From: Mariaggregatimicrobium sp964498785
GTDB lineage: Bacteria > Zhuqueibacterota > Zhuqueibacteria > Thermofontimicrobiales > Thiofontviventaceae
Assembly (NCBI GenBank): GCA_964498785.1
Contig: CAZCJL010000034.1
Coordinates: 1 to 57,632 of the forward strand
Direction of reading: 5' to 3'
DNA length: 57,632 bases
Shown here: positions 41,763 to 51,515 of the stretch, one piece after another
How the letters are laid out: the number at the start of each line of letters is the position of its first letter
How positions within the stretch are numbered: the stretch's first letter is position 1
Translations under genes and position numbers: made by a program
The notes under the pieces: generated by a model
What the model saw: only the letters and a program-made list of their open reading frames with translations
The model's database searches: none
Told to the model about the DNA's origin: nothing

Positions 41763-42413
41763 TTATTGATTCCCTGTAATTAAGTTGATTAATTTTACAG
41801 TATGTTCATCAATTTCATCGATAATCTTCACAGTTTTATTATGTAATAATGTATAAATCAAAATTGCCGGCACAGCAATGATCAAACCTGTAAGTGTTGT
41901 GTTCATAGCCACAGCGATACCCGCTGCCAGCATTCTCGATTTTTCCGTTGCATCAATTCCTGGCGCAGATACGGAACGGAATGCTGCAATTAAACCATAA
42001 ATAGTTCCCATCAGACCTATTAACGTTGCAACATTAGCAATCATCGCCAGAAAACTGGTTCTTTCCTGTAGCCTAGGAATCACTTCCAATGTTCCTTCAT
42101 CAACAGAATTTTGGATGGATCGAAAATCAATAGTTTCATTTTCCGAAACTCTTTTTAGCCCCGAAAGAACTACTTGTGGTAATGCCTTATCTCTTGCTGA
42201 ATTGCATAAAGCGATTGCCTTTTTATAGTCACCGCCCTTTACGAGTTTTCTAATTTCAGACATAAACTTGGGTGCATTTATATTTGATCGTACCATTATA
42301 TAATAAGCACGTTCAATTGCAACTGCCACCATGAACACAGCAACAAACAACAATGTCCACATGAAAAACCATCCGGTCGATGAAGTGCTGAAATTTTTCA
42401 AAATATCTGCCAT
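41763..42413 (-). CDS. exbB: ExbB/TolQ/MotA-family proton channel
   Basis: The 216-residue protein has three membrane helices: WFFMWTLLFVAVFMVAVAIE near residue 14, then two in the MotA_ExbB domain, LAMIANVATLIGLMGTIYGL and AVAMNTTLTGLIIAVPAIL. It forms the stator channel with ExbD. The role here is probably to drive the AgmX-like protein and the TPR partners rather than iron uptake, because no TonB-dependent receptor is nearby. GGAGG precedes the ATG. Confidence 0.92.
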   Translation of the reverse strand: MADILKNFSTSSTGWFFMWTLLFVAVFMVAVAIERAYYIMVRSNINAPKFMSEIRKLVKGGDYKKAIALCNSARDKALPQVVLSGLKRVSENETIDFRSIQNSVDEGTLEVIPRLQERTSFLAMIANVATLIGLMGTIYGLIAAFRSVSAPGIDATEKSRMLAAGIAVAMNTTLTGLIIAVPAILIYTLLHNKTVKIIDEIDEHTVKLINLITGNQ

Positions 42414-42442
42414 CTGTGTTACCTCCGTAAAATTTAATTAAT

Positions 42443-42832
42443 TTATTTTTCGTGATCGCGTTTTTTAATATTTGTTTTTAACTCGTTCACATTTAGAGGC
42501 GTTTTACCCCGCTCTTTATTTAATTTTGGTTTCTCCGGCCCTTTTTTGAGTTCTTTTTCAAAAGATCGATCAATAAATTCCATTTCACCAAGCTCTGGTT
42601 CGATTCTTTTTGGTAAAATAGAAACTCGTGGTTTTTCGATCTCTGCCTCAATTGTTATCTCAATCAACTCAATCTCTTGAGTGCTTTTAGACGACGCCTT
42701 GCTAACACCGGAAGTATCAGCAGGCATCACAGTAGTGCTATCCTGAGCAAATAAACTCACCCCCACCAACACGACACTTCCCATAAATAGAATGAAACTG
42801 AATCGGAAACTATTTCTGTTAAATATTGACAT
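42443..42832 (-). CDS. Small exported protein of the Exb cluster
   Basis: No family recognised. The 129-residue protein has a signal peptide (FSFILFMGSVVLVGVSLFAQ, cut near residue 29), a Ser/Thr-rich linker and a charged body rich in Glu, Lys and Pro (IEITIEAEIEKPRVSILPKR). It would be periplasmic. It lies directly upstream of exbB on the same strand, 29 bases away, so it is likely an accessory part of that motor. AAGGATGG precedes the start. Confidence 0.7.
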   Translation of the reverse strand: MSIFNRNSFRFSFILFMGSVVLVGVSLFAQDSTTVMPADTSGVSKASSKSTQEIELIEITIEAEIEKPRVSILPKRIEPELGEMEFIDRSFEKELKKGPEKPKLNKERGKTPLNVNELKTNIKKRDHEK

Positions 42833-43055
42833 AAGATCACCATCCTTGCTTTATGGAATGTTCGCTAAATTTAATCACTCAATCTAAATAATTCATCGCT
42901 ACAGAGGATCAGCGTGCACAGAGTTCTGATTTTTAGAATATTTTAAAAATATATTCTTTACGATTGCTTAGGAATTTTAATGTTTATTTCTGGCTTAAAT
43001 TAATGTATCCTTTTGACCTCTGTTTCTCTGTGGCAAAGTTTGTAAATAATTCAGA

Positions 43056-46000
43056 TTAATTTATTATAATATATTTATCCATAATTAAGTTTTTTCGTGT
43101 CGCTTTATCGCTTGAATCGATTTGATATTTCTGCCGCACATTTTCCCACTCAGGGATACTCCTTATTGAAAGGATTGCCTGCATACCGCCACCAGATCGG
43201 TCAGAATCCGTACATTCGAGAGCAAGAACATTATTTTGCCTTTGCAAAAACTCAGAAAGAGGATGGCTTGCTATCGCCTCGAGTGTCGTTGAATCTTTAT
43301 TAAATGTGGATATATATTCACCATTCAAATAAAGTGTATATGAATCATCAATCGTTAATTTTATATCGGCAGAAACCGGTAATCCATCAATAAAAAATTC
43401 TTTTCTGAAAAAAACTTTTTCACTGGGAACTTTTAACAGATTCGACTTAAAGGAATCATTTTTATTAAAAGCATCCATTGCATCAATTCTTTCCGTATCT
43501 GCATCCGCAAACGAAGTTAATATTGTTTCTTCTAATGCTACATAAGTTTTTACAATTGAACTATCTGTTTCAGAAGTAGTGGTATCTGTTTTTATATACC
43601 AAATTTTTGCAGGTTGTAATATTTCTTTTGAAACTCCTTCTTCAAGCACAAACGCTGGTTCCCATTCGTTATCATTATAGTCAATATTCATCCACCCTGG
43701 CCGATATTCAAAAGTTGCGTGCCAGGAAATATCGCTGGTAAATATTTTATCGACAACTTGCACATCGAGTAATCCGCTATACTCAACCGGATTAGTACGA
43801 ACCAATGCAATCAATATATTTGCTGACCACTGATTCTGAATACCCAAATTTTCAGCAGTCTCGACCCCAATTCCCAGCAGTTCATTTCGACTTTCTTTAA
43901 GTGCGAATTGATTATCTTCATAAGCAAAAATTGCTTCTTCATAACCTGGCTTAGCCGATTCCTGATACAATTTCTCATAATATCTCAAATTAGAATTTGT
44001 TTCAACAAGCAATGAATCGCATTTCTCTGTATATTCAAAGAGGAAACGCATCATTTTTTCTTCTGTGTCGGCAACAACCGGATCTGAAATATTTTCTTCA
44101 TTTGCTTTCTTAATAGTTCTAACATCCATATCAAACGCTACTGCGGCAAACACTTTACCAAAATCAATCAAATTGACCATTTGTTCCGCAATTGTAATTG
44201 GCTCAACTTCGCTACCATCAACTTCGCCATTTTCAATAATTTTCCTGAATATGTTCGAATTGCTTTGACAAAGTTTTAGCGCCTTCGTAGCCAGAGCATG
44301 ATATTCATTAGATATGATATTATTCGTGCTAATAATTTTACGTCTGGAAAGTTTTACCCATTGATTTTCCAGTCCGTTTTCGCGGGCCTCTTTAATATTT
44401 CGAGAATGCGCCTCAACAATATCTTTAATAAGCGGGGCTACTGCTTTACCTAAAACCTGTCGTCTATATTCCATCTCAGCAATATTATCCAACCCCGGTG
44501 GAATTGTAGCCTCTAAAAACGAATTCACTGATGCAAGATTCAATTCAGCGATATCGTAAATTACTTCTGATATTTTTTCTTTACATACATTAATCCATTT
44601 TTCAGCAACACGAAGCGTACTATCTTCTGCCAAGACTTTTAATCGCGAAGTTTTATCAGCATAACTGGCGCTATCTGAAACAACGAATTTACCCTCATAC
44701 TTATCGGCGAGTTTTTGCAATACATTAACTGCTTGTTTATATGCTTTTTCTGCATGCACATACAACTCTGCAGATGTTTGATTTATTTCTTTTAATAACA
44801 TTATTTTTTGCGTCTCATCTAAAGTTGGGAGCTCCTGACGCGCCCAGGTTTCAGCAAAATCTTCATACGCATCACCAATATAATACGTCGCTTCGTAGAG
44901 CCGCAGTGTGCCATAAGCTACTACTTTTGAAAATCCGTCAATGACTTCCTTTAACAACCTCTTTTTCTCTGTCTTGGTGTGTTCCATGTTAGCGTGTGGT
45001 AACTGAAACTCAATTTTTAAATACTCATTATATTTAATCATTGTCATATTAAACAATGCTTCTGCGGCATAAAAATCATTACTCGTCTCACCATTTTTCT
45101 TAAAATCTTCATTTTTACGAACAGATTTTTGATATTCAGCAATGGCTTTTATAATCTCTTCATTTTTACGGTAATATTCGCCGCGATGAAAATATGTTTC
45201 CACGACACGGGGTGAGTTGGGAAATTTATTGACATATTCACCGTATAATTGATTTGCATTTTTCAGGTCATTCAGTTTCAGATAATATGTTGCGATATCG
45301 AAAAACAGGTCATCTGCGTCCCTGGAATCAGGATATTTTTGAACAAATTTACGATTTATGCGGATCGCATCTTCCCATTCTTCTGCTTTTACAAAAAAGA
45401 TACTGGCATTATAAAGCGCATCATATTGATTGATTGAGTCTTTAGCAGTGACGTGTAATCTTTCGTATGTAATCGCCGCGTTTTTATTTTCACTTAACTC
45501 GCCATAATCAATAGCCAGATTATTCATAGCATCCAGCAGATATTTTGAGTTGGCTCGTGTTTCGATTAAATAATTATATGTTTCAACCGCCCTGCGGTAT
45601 TCTTTCGCTTTATCATACTCTAATGCAGCATTAAACAAACTCAAATCTGCAAACTCAGCTTCTGGTACTTCTTTCACCACACGAATATATTCGTCTCCGG
45701 CAGCCAGGTGATTTGCCGAATCCGCAAACACTTCTGCAGATAAATATATCGACGCTGCGAGACGTTCCTTTGCTTTTGATAACAAACTCGGATCCAGGTC
45801 TGGGATATTTTTCAATCTTCTGGCAACAATTTCAGCGCTTGCAAAATCTTGCTTACCAAAGTAGCTTTCCATTGCCATGTATTGCGCATAATCAGCTTCC
45901 GGGCTATTATCGAAATGCTTTAAAATTGTATTGAAATATTTAAGGGCTTCGGGAAACTGGTTGTTATTATAGTACAATGCACCGGCATTGGAAAGAATAA

Positions 46001-47714
46001 CCGCAGTCTCTGGCTCATGCGGATAAATTTTAATATAATTATCATAAGCGCGAGCTAACTTCTTTTCATTTGCCGTTAATAAATCGCGTTCATAAGAAAT
46101 TGTTGAAAGCACGGTTGTTTTTTGCTCACGACTACTGTCTTCTGCTGCGTCAGCAATCCGTCTATTTTTTGTTGTGTCAGACGAAACCATATCTTTCGCC
46201 AGCGCAATAGCATTTTCAACAGCATATTTTTGATATTTCGTGTTCCAATAGATATCGGAAATTTTTATATACTCATCGTATGCCTGCTCGTAATCATTTA
46301 TTTTCATATCAAGAGTTAGCGCCATATTCCAATGAATTAACTTTGCGCTGGAATCCGTTGGGAATGATTTTAGATATTTGCGGCTGTCTCCAACAGCTTG
46401 CAAATATAAATCCCTGTCATTCATAAGCTCTGCACGCTGAATGAGCAAATTAATATTATCTCTTAACCCCTGCTCGGTTATTGAAGCTGTTTTTTCACGA
46501 ATCGCTTCATCGTCATGTTTTTGCCACCATGAACTACCTGGTCGATATTGATTGTAGAGCTCGTTTCTGGCCAGGTAAGCCATCATATCGTCATGCATTA
46601 GCCGATAACAATCAACAATCTTTTCGTAAACCTCCGGTGCTTTTTTATTAAGCGGATACATCTTTAAAAGCAATTTGTATGTTTCAATCGCCTGTTTATA
46701 TTCTTCTTTTTCTTGTTTATAAACATCTCCAATTTTATTGAGTATTTCCACACCGTATTGTCGTCCACCGATACTTTTAATATAATCGACAGCCCCTTCA
46801 GCCCCTCCGTGGTCTAAAAAACTAATGCCAATGTATTCAATTGATTCATCGCGCAAAGCCGGATTCGTATATCGATGCCAGGGATCCAATGTTTTTGCCC
46901 GATGCACATCATCGGCTAACAAAGTAAAGTAAGCCACTGCTTCCGGGTAAATATTTAATCGATAATAGCACCACCCTAAGCGGTACAATGCTTCATCATA
47001 TTTTGGGCTTTCGCGATATTCCAATATTTTTTTATAATAGGAGATTGCAAGCTCAATATTATTTACCGGAGGATTAAAATGATATTCAGCAATTCTCATC
47101 AATGCCTCGGGCGTATATCGGCTGAAAGGAAATTCATCAATTAATTGCTGGTATACATCAATGGCTTTCTCAGCCAAACCTAATTCTTCAAATATAAACG
47201 CTTTATTATAGATTGCATCATCATACAAATCACTATGTGAAAATTGATCGATTATTTTCTGATACAATCGTAGTGGTTTCTCGTAATTTTTTTGTGGTTC
47301 AATTAAATTTGGATCATCAATATTCTGACGTTCAAGTTCATCCAGCCGTAAATCATATTCCTGCATTGCTTCGATGTAATTATCATTTTCTTCCTGATAA
47401 TATAATTCAGCCAGACGCATTACTATTTTGTCGAGAATTTTACTATCCGGGTTTGTATTCAGATAATTCTCCGCATCTTTTATGCCCTGCTCTCTTAACC
47501 GCCGTTTGTTTTGCTCGATTTTATCTATCTGTTTCTTATAATATTCACGGTATTCAAGCAGTTCCTCAATCGAATAATCTTTCAATAGTGAATCTTTTTC
47601 CACTCCTTGTAAATTTTCCGGCAGCTCTTGCGCAAATGTAATATTTATTCTACCGAAAATTCCTGATACCAAAATCCCCACAAAAAAAATGTAACATATT
47701 TTTACCCGCTGCAT
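43056..47714 (-). CDS. Giant exported TPR protein with C-terminal jelly-roll domain
   Basis: The 1552-residue protein has a signal peptide (FFVGILVSGIFGRINITFAQ). Most of the chain (about residues 60-930) consists of TPR units such as YDDAIYNKAFIFEELGLAEKA and FAAAEALFNM-type helices, interrupted by helical linkers. The C-terminal 250 residues look like a beta jelly roll (DDSYTLYLNGEYI, NNVLALECTDSD). It is probably a periplasmic or outer-membrane scaffold. It follows the 968-residue TPR gene by 11 bases and precedes the small exported protein and exbB. Similar AglT/GltE-like TPR proteins occur in gliding clusters; homology is inferred. Confidence 0.8.
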   Translation of the reverse strand: MQRVKICYIFFVGILVSGIFGRINITFAQELPENLQGVEKDSLLKDYSIEELLEYREYYKKQIDKIEQNKRRLREQGIKDAENYLNTNPDSKILDKIVMRLAELYYQEENDNYIEAMQEYDLRLDELERQNIDDPNLIEPQKNYEKPLRLYQKIIDQFSHSDLYDDAIYNKAFIFEELGLAEKAIDVYQQLIDEFPFSRYTPEALMRIAEYHFNPPVNNIELAISYYKKILEYRESPKYDEALYRLGWCYYRLNIYPEAVAYFTLLADDVHRAKTLDPWHRYTNPALRDESIEYIGISFLDHGGAEGAVDYIKSIGGRQYGVEILNKIGDVYKQEKEEYKQAIETYKLLLKMYPLNKKAPEVYEKIVDCYRLMHDDMMAYLARNELYNQYRPGSSWWQKHDDEAIREKTASITEQGLRDNINLLIQRAELMNDRDLYLQAVGDSRKYLKSFPTDSSAKLIHWNMALTLDMKINDYEQAYDEYIKISDIYWNTKYQKYAVENAIALAKDMVSSDTTKNRRIADAAEDSSREQKTTVLSTISYERDLLTANEKKLARAYDNYIKIYPHEPETAVILSNAGALYYNNNQFPEALKYFNTILKHFDNSPEADYAQYMAMESYFGKQDFASAEIVARRLKNIPDLDPSLLSKAKERLAASIYLSAEVFADSANHLAAGDEYIRVVKEVPEAEFADLSLFNAALEYDKAKEYRRAVETYNYLIETRANSKYLLDAMNNLAIDYGELSENKNAAITYERLHVTAKDSINQYDALYNASIFFVKAEEWEDAIRINRKFVQKYPDSRDADDLFFDIATYYLKLNDLKNANQLYGEYVNKFPNSPRVVETYFHRGEYYRKNEEIIKAIAEYQKSVRKNEDFKKNGETSNDFYAAEALFNMTMIKYNEYLKIEFQLPHANMEHTKTEKKRLLKEVIDGFSKVVAYGTLRLYEATYYIGDAYEDFAETWARQELPTLDETQKIMLLKEINQTSAELYVHAEKAYKQAVNVLQKLADKYEGKFVVSDSASYADKTSRLKVLAEDSTLRVAEKWINVCKEKISEVIYDIAELNLASVNSFLEATIPPGLDNIAEMEYRRQVLGKAVAPLIKDIVEAHSRNIKEARENGLENQWVKLSRRKIISTNNIISNEYHALATKALKLCQSNSNIFRKIIENGEVDGSEVEPITIAEQMVNLIDFGKVFAAVAFDMDVRTIKKANEENISDPVVADTEEKMMRFLFEYTEKCDSLLVETNSNLRYYEKLYQESAKPGYEEAIFAYEDNQFALKESRNELLGIGVETAENLGIQNQWSANILIALVRTNPVEYSGLLDVQVVDKIFTSDISWHATFEYRPGWMNIDYNDNEWEPAFVLEEGVSKEILQPAKIWYIKTDTTTSETDSSIVKTYVALEETILTSFADADTERIDAMDAFNKNDSFKSNLLKVPSEKVFFRKEFFIDGLPVSADIKLTIDDSYTLYLNGEYISTFNKDSTTLEAIASHPLSEFLQRQNNVLALECTDSDRSGGGMQAILSIRSIPEWENVRQKYQIDSSDKATRKNLIMDKYIIIN

Positions 47715-47725
47715 AGATTCAACCC

Positions 47726-50632
47726 TTAAGGTTCTTGTAAATTTAATTCTAAATTATATTCGGAGCTTTCCACAATTTCTGTTTCTTTGACTTTCGTTTC
47801 AAAATATATATCTCGAAAATATTTTTCTTTCTCAAGTTTGTCGAGTCGTATTTTCTCAGCATTCATTTCACGTTCAATTTTAATCGCCTGTGAATCATAT
47901 TCATTAATTCGCTGTTCCAGTTCTGACTTTTTATTTCTCAAAATTTCATCAATATAATTCATGTTTCTTGACAGGCTATTTATTTTACGAATTTGTTCAT
48001 AATAGGTCGTATAGTTAATATCACTAATACCAAAACCAGAAAAATCGGCCCAATATTCTGTTTCTGTATCTAACTGTTCGATGTGATTATTAGCCAGCCA
48101 TACCTGAAAGCGGTTTAACTGGTTATGTAAGTCCTTTAAATCCTCTTCCAAAATTTCCAAATCCATCATAACTTCCATTTGTGTTTCAGCGCTACTTGCC
48201 GTTAATAATTGTGATATCATCTCCAAATCCGATTTCACACGACGCTTTTCTTCAATTAATTCAGTAATTGTTTTTTTCAGAATATCCTGTTGAAAAAGCA
48301 TTCCACCTTCTTTTACTGCTAACGGATAATCCACAAAATGATTTACGTCCGTCATAATATTTTCTATCGGATAAGATTCCAGCACTAAAATCAAACGATT
48401 GCGCTGCTCTATTGCTTCTTTATAAATATCCTGACTCTGCTGTTTTTGGGCAAACTCCATAATATTTTCAAATTCTTTAATTTGCCGAATTAAAATATTT
48501 CGCTCGTTATTAAACTCTTCAACGACACGGCTACTGATAGATCCTCGATAGTAATATGACATTAAAGCGTTATTAATCGTATCTCTGATCTTAACAACAT
48601 GCGGATACAATTTACGGTCCTGTCGATCCAGAATACGGTCTTCAAGACGTTCCAGTTCTTGCATCTGTTCTAATATATGTTTTCGTTCTTCATTATATTC
48701 TTTAGTGTGTTCCAGCACTTTCTTAGAATTTGATACATAGCGCAAATCCCGTAAAGCTTCTTCATTATTATCCATAACTTTTTTACAATGCGCGCCCAAC
48801 GCAAGTGCTTCATAAGTATAACTTGATAATAAATAATTATTCGTCAATACTTTTGATTTTTGAATTGTTCCTTGATATTCACCTTTTTTTAAAGTTGCCC
48901 AGGCTTGCCCCATTAAGCTGGAATCATACTTATGATAACCCTTTGAAACCATATCAAAATAGTGAATTGCCTGATCATATTCAGCGCGTTGGTAATGGAG
49001 GTAGCCTAACTTTAAGGCAGCTTCATTTCTGATAATAACGGCATTAATATCAGTCCAGGGTAAATTTTTAGCATTAACCAGCCGTTCAAAAACGAGCTTT
49101 GCCTGAGAATAATCATTAAGATTAACATACACAATTCCAAGCAAATATTGAGCCGCCATATATTGCTTTGCTTCCGTATCAATATCCTGTAATATTCTAA
49201 TCGCTTTTTCAAAACTATTCTCTTGAAAAAGAATATACCCGGCCAAATAGGTTACTTCGTTAAAATTATTCTGGTCGATATTATTCAAATTTTTATATTC
49301 ATCGAATAATTCCAAAAATCGATCATGCCATTCGTATGAATATGCAATTAATAACATTTTAAAATATGACCTTGGTATATAAAGAGAATTGGGATAGTTC
49401 TCGATAATTTTTTGGTATCCATCATTTGCAGCATCAAAATAACCATTTTCAAAATTGGCTTCGCTTTTATAAAAATAAACCCCTTCTAAATTAGCATAAA
49501 ATTGCTGGTATATTTTCAAAATTTCTTCAAACTGCATAATCGAAAGATCATAATTATTATCAGTAAAATTTAACAACGCATCGTTCAGTTCTCGTTCAAG
49601 CATCCGGTCAATTTCTGATTGTGAGGCTGATTTAATTAATTGTGTTCTTAACAACCGATACTCAGTAAACTTCAATTGATACTCAGCAATGCGTTTTGCT
49701 TTCCATTCTCTAAAGTAATCCGAGATTTTCGGAGTATCATCCTTGTTTTCGTTTTTTGCGTAGCCAAACAGTTTTAAAATTCGTTCGTCTACACTTTTTA
49801 TAATATTTTGACGGACTGCTTCGACATCATCGCCAGTCATTGTCGTATCATGTATGGCCTCAACTTCTAACCGATCAAGCTCCTTCAGGATATTTACAAT
49901 ACTAGTTGTCTCGGAAATGTATTCTTCCACAGCTTCATCTTCCAGCGGATTTACCATCTGATTCATTTCCAAAGCAGCCACAATGCGTTCTTTTTGTTCT
50001 TTTATTTTCCTTAATACTTCTCTATCTCCAATCGCACTCGCGCGTTTTTCAAATCCGACTATTTCCGCATAAATTTTAAGTAGTGAACTCACTTCGCTTG
50101 AATATTCCTGAATCATCTCATTTTTTTGTTGACGAGTTATCCCCCCTTTTATCAATTTTCGATCTTCTAAAATATTGGCTAAATTATCGCGCAACCGATC
50201 CACTTCATTTAATAATTTAATATCATCGCTTCTTTTAATCAGGGTTTCAAGTTTTTCAACTTCCTTAATAATGTAAATAATTGTCTCGATCTCGCTGGAA
50301 TATTTTTCAACGAGTTTATTGCCTTCGCTGTATAAATCGGCAAATCCAATCCCGTCTTTTACAAAGCGCTCTTTGCCTCTCATTTTAATTTCTTCGGTTA
50401 TATTTTCAATCATTTGCAACAAAAAAAGCTCTTTGGTTGACATTTTTTGTAAAAATCGTTTTGTTTTCATATCAACATAGAATTGTAACCGGGTATCGAA
50501 ATCGATGTAATCTTTCTGCTCCGCAAATGTAACATCTTTCGCAACACACCAGGGCAGCAAAATTATCAAAATAATGACAACCGAAAAAACCCCCAACAGG
50601 TTAAAGCTAATATTTTCAACAACATTTTTCAT
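47726..50632 (-). CDS. Large exported TPR and coiled-coil protein
   Basis: The 968-residue protein has an N-terminal signal or anchor helix (LLGVFSVVIILIILLPWCVA, residues 12-31). Charged coiled coils (about 60-340), TPR repeats in the middle (YDLSIMQFEEILKIYQQFY, YFDAANDGYQKIIENYPNS, about 355-630) and another long coiled-coil part to the end follow. It is a likely periplasmic scaffold. It is the first gene of the TPR-Exb-AgmX run, with a good promoter 60 bases upstream. Function of the family is not known to me. Confidence 0.78.
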   Translation of the reverse strand: MKNVVENISFNLLGVFSVVIILIILLPWCVAKDVTFAEQKDYIDFDTRLQFYVDMKTKRFLQKMSTKELFLLQMIENITEEIKMRGKERFVKDGIGFADLYSEGNKLVEKYSSEIETIIYIIKEVEKLETLIKRSDDIKLLNEVDRLRDNLANILEDRKLIKGGITRQQKNEMIQEYSSEVSSLLKIYAEIVGFEKRASAIGDREVLRKIKEQKERIVAALEMNQMVNPLEDEAVEEYISETTSIVNILKELDRLEVEAIHDTTMTGDDVEAVRQNIIKSVDERILKLFGYAKNENKDDTPKISDYFREWKAKRIAEYQLKFTEYRLLRTQLIKSASQSEIDRMLERELNDALLNFTDNNYDLSIMQFEEILKIYQQFYANLEGVYFYKSEANFENGYFDAANDGYQKIIENYPNSLYIPRSYFKMLLIAYSYEWHDRFLELFDEYKNLNNIDQNNFNEVTYLAGYILFQENSFEKAIRILQDIDTEAKQYMAAQYLLGIVYVNLNDYSQAKLVFERLVNAKNLPWTDINAVIIRNEAALKLGYLHYQRAEYDQAIHYFDMVSKGYHKYDSSLMGQAWATLKKGEYQGTIQKSKVLTNNYLLSSYTYEALALGAHCKKVMDNNEEALRDLRYVSNSKKVLEHTKEYNEERKHILEQMQELERLEDRILDRQDRKLYPHVVKIRDTINNALMSYYYRGSISSRVVEEFNNERNILIRQIKEFENIMEFAQKQQSQDIYKEAIEQRNRLILVLESYPIENIMTDVNHFVDYPLAVKEGGMLFQQDILKKTITELIEEKRRVKSDLEMISQLLTASSAETQMEVMMDLEILEEDLKDLHNQLNRFQVWLANNHIEQLDTETEYWADFSGFGISDINYTTYYEQIRKINSLSRNMNYIDEILRNKKSELEQRINEYDSQAIKIEREMNAEKIRLDKLEKEKYFRDIYFETKVKETEIVESSEYNLELNLQEP

Positions 50633-50688
50633 AATAGTCTATAGTTTTAGTTAAAAGACAGTTTAATTGGGCACAATAATGTAAGATA

Positions 50689-50717
50689 ATAATAAAACAT
50701 TTTCATGATTTAGTCAA
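50689..50717 (-). promoter_or_regulatory. Sigma-70-like promoter for the TPR-Exb-AgmX operon
   Basis: On the minus strand TTGACT (50712-50717), a 17-nt spacer and TATTAT (50689-50694), about 57 bases before the first TPR gene. Confidence 0.7.
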
Positions 50718-50944
50718 CAAAAGTTTTTTTATATTTTTGTAATATAAGGACAAAGCTCACTTTACTATTATATCTACATTATAAATTAAAAACTTAAATT
50801 TTAATTTCATAAAAAGGCAATAATACCCCGGTATATTAAATATAAATGTAGCAAATTAAAGGAGCTTGTTAAGAGACATCATTTTATCGTAATAAAAACA
50901 CGATAAAATAATAAAGGAAAGTTTTATTGAATGGAAATAATTAA

Positions 50945-51008
50945 AAAAAATGTAGGTAGCAAAGAAAGGGATTTCCATCTTATTTCTAAAATAAGTTGGA
51001 TATCCCTT
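50945..51008 (-). terminator. Terminator after the bactofilin gene
   Basis: On the minus strand AAGGGAT (51002-51008) pairs with ATCCCTT (50966-50972), with inner pairs TCCA/TGGA and CTTATTT/AAATAAG. A long T-run (about 50942-50951) follows 15 bases later. A separate 10-bp inverted repeat, ATTTTATCGT/ACGATAAAAT, lies at 50881-50909. Confidence 0.6.
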
Positions 51009-51023
51009 ATTAAAATCGCCACA

Positions 51024-51488
51024 TTAAGCTGCCTTCTCAGATTTTTGACCGATATTGTTTGAACGATTTTTGTCATCTCTTTTACTAAGAGGATTTGGAA
51101 CAGTATTTTTCGCATCATAAGACATTTTGTTATCTTTTTGCATAGAGCATCGACCTTCAAACACCGCCCCGTCGTCAATAACCAACCGTGAAGTTTTCAT
51201 TTCACCGATAAAAATAGCTTTTGATTCCAGCACGACCTTCCCCGAAGCATTAACCTTAGCACGCACACGGCCACCGATCACAGCGTTTTTTGTGTTAATT
51301 TCACCTTCTATCTCACCTTCTTTTCCAATAACCAACGAATCCGTTGTAGAGATGTGACCCTTCACACGACCATCAACACGCAGGCTCTGTTCAACATTAA
51401 GAGTGCCTTCAAACGAAGATCCTTTACCGATGATTGTGTTTAAGTTGCCAGATTTCCCAATGTCTTGCTCATCCTTTTTACCCAACAT
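51024..51488 (-). CDS. Bactofilin
   Basis: The 154-residue protein has the DUF583 beta-helix core: NTIIGKGSSFEGTLNVEQSL, VDGRVKGHISTTDSLVIGKE, GEIEGEINTKNAVIGGRV. Disordered tails flank it. Bactofilins form polymers that place cell-wall enzymes or chromosome-segregation proteins. ATG 51488 follows AAGGAGTGATA. It sits just downstream of an M23 peptidase gene, a known partner type, and of parAB. Confidence 0.92.
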   Translation of the reverse strand: MLGKKDEQDIGKSGNLNTIIGKGSSFEGTLNVEQSLRVDGRVKGHISTTDSLVIGKEGEIEGEINTKNAVIGGRVRAKVNASGKVVLESKAIFIGEMKTSRLVIDDGAVFEGRCSMQKDNKMSYDAKNTVPNPLSKRDDKNRSNNIGQKSEKAA

Positions 51489-51515
51489 TATCACTCCTTG
51501 ATTTTTTGAAGTTGT

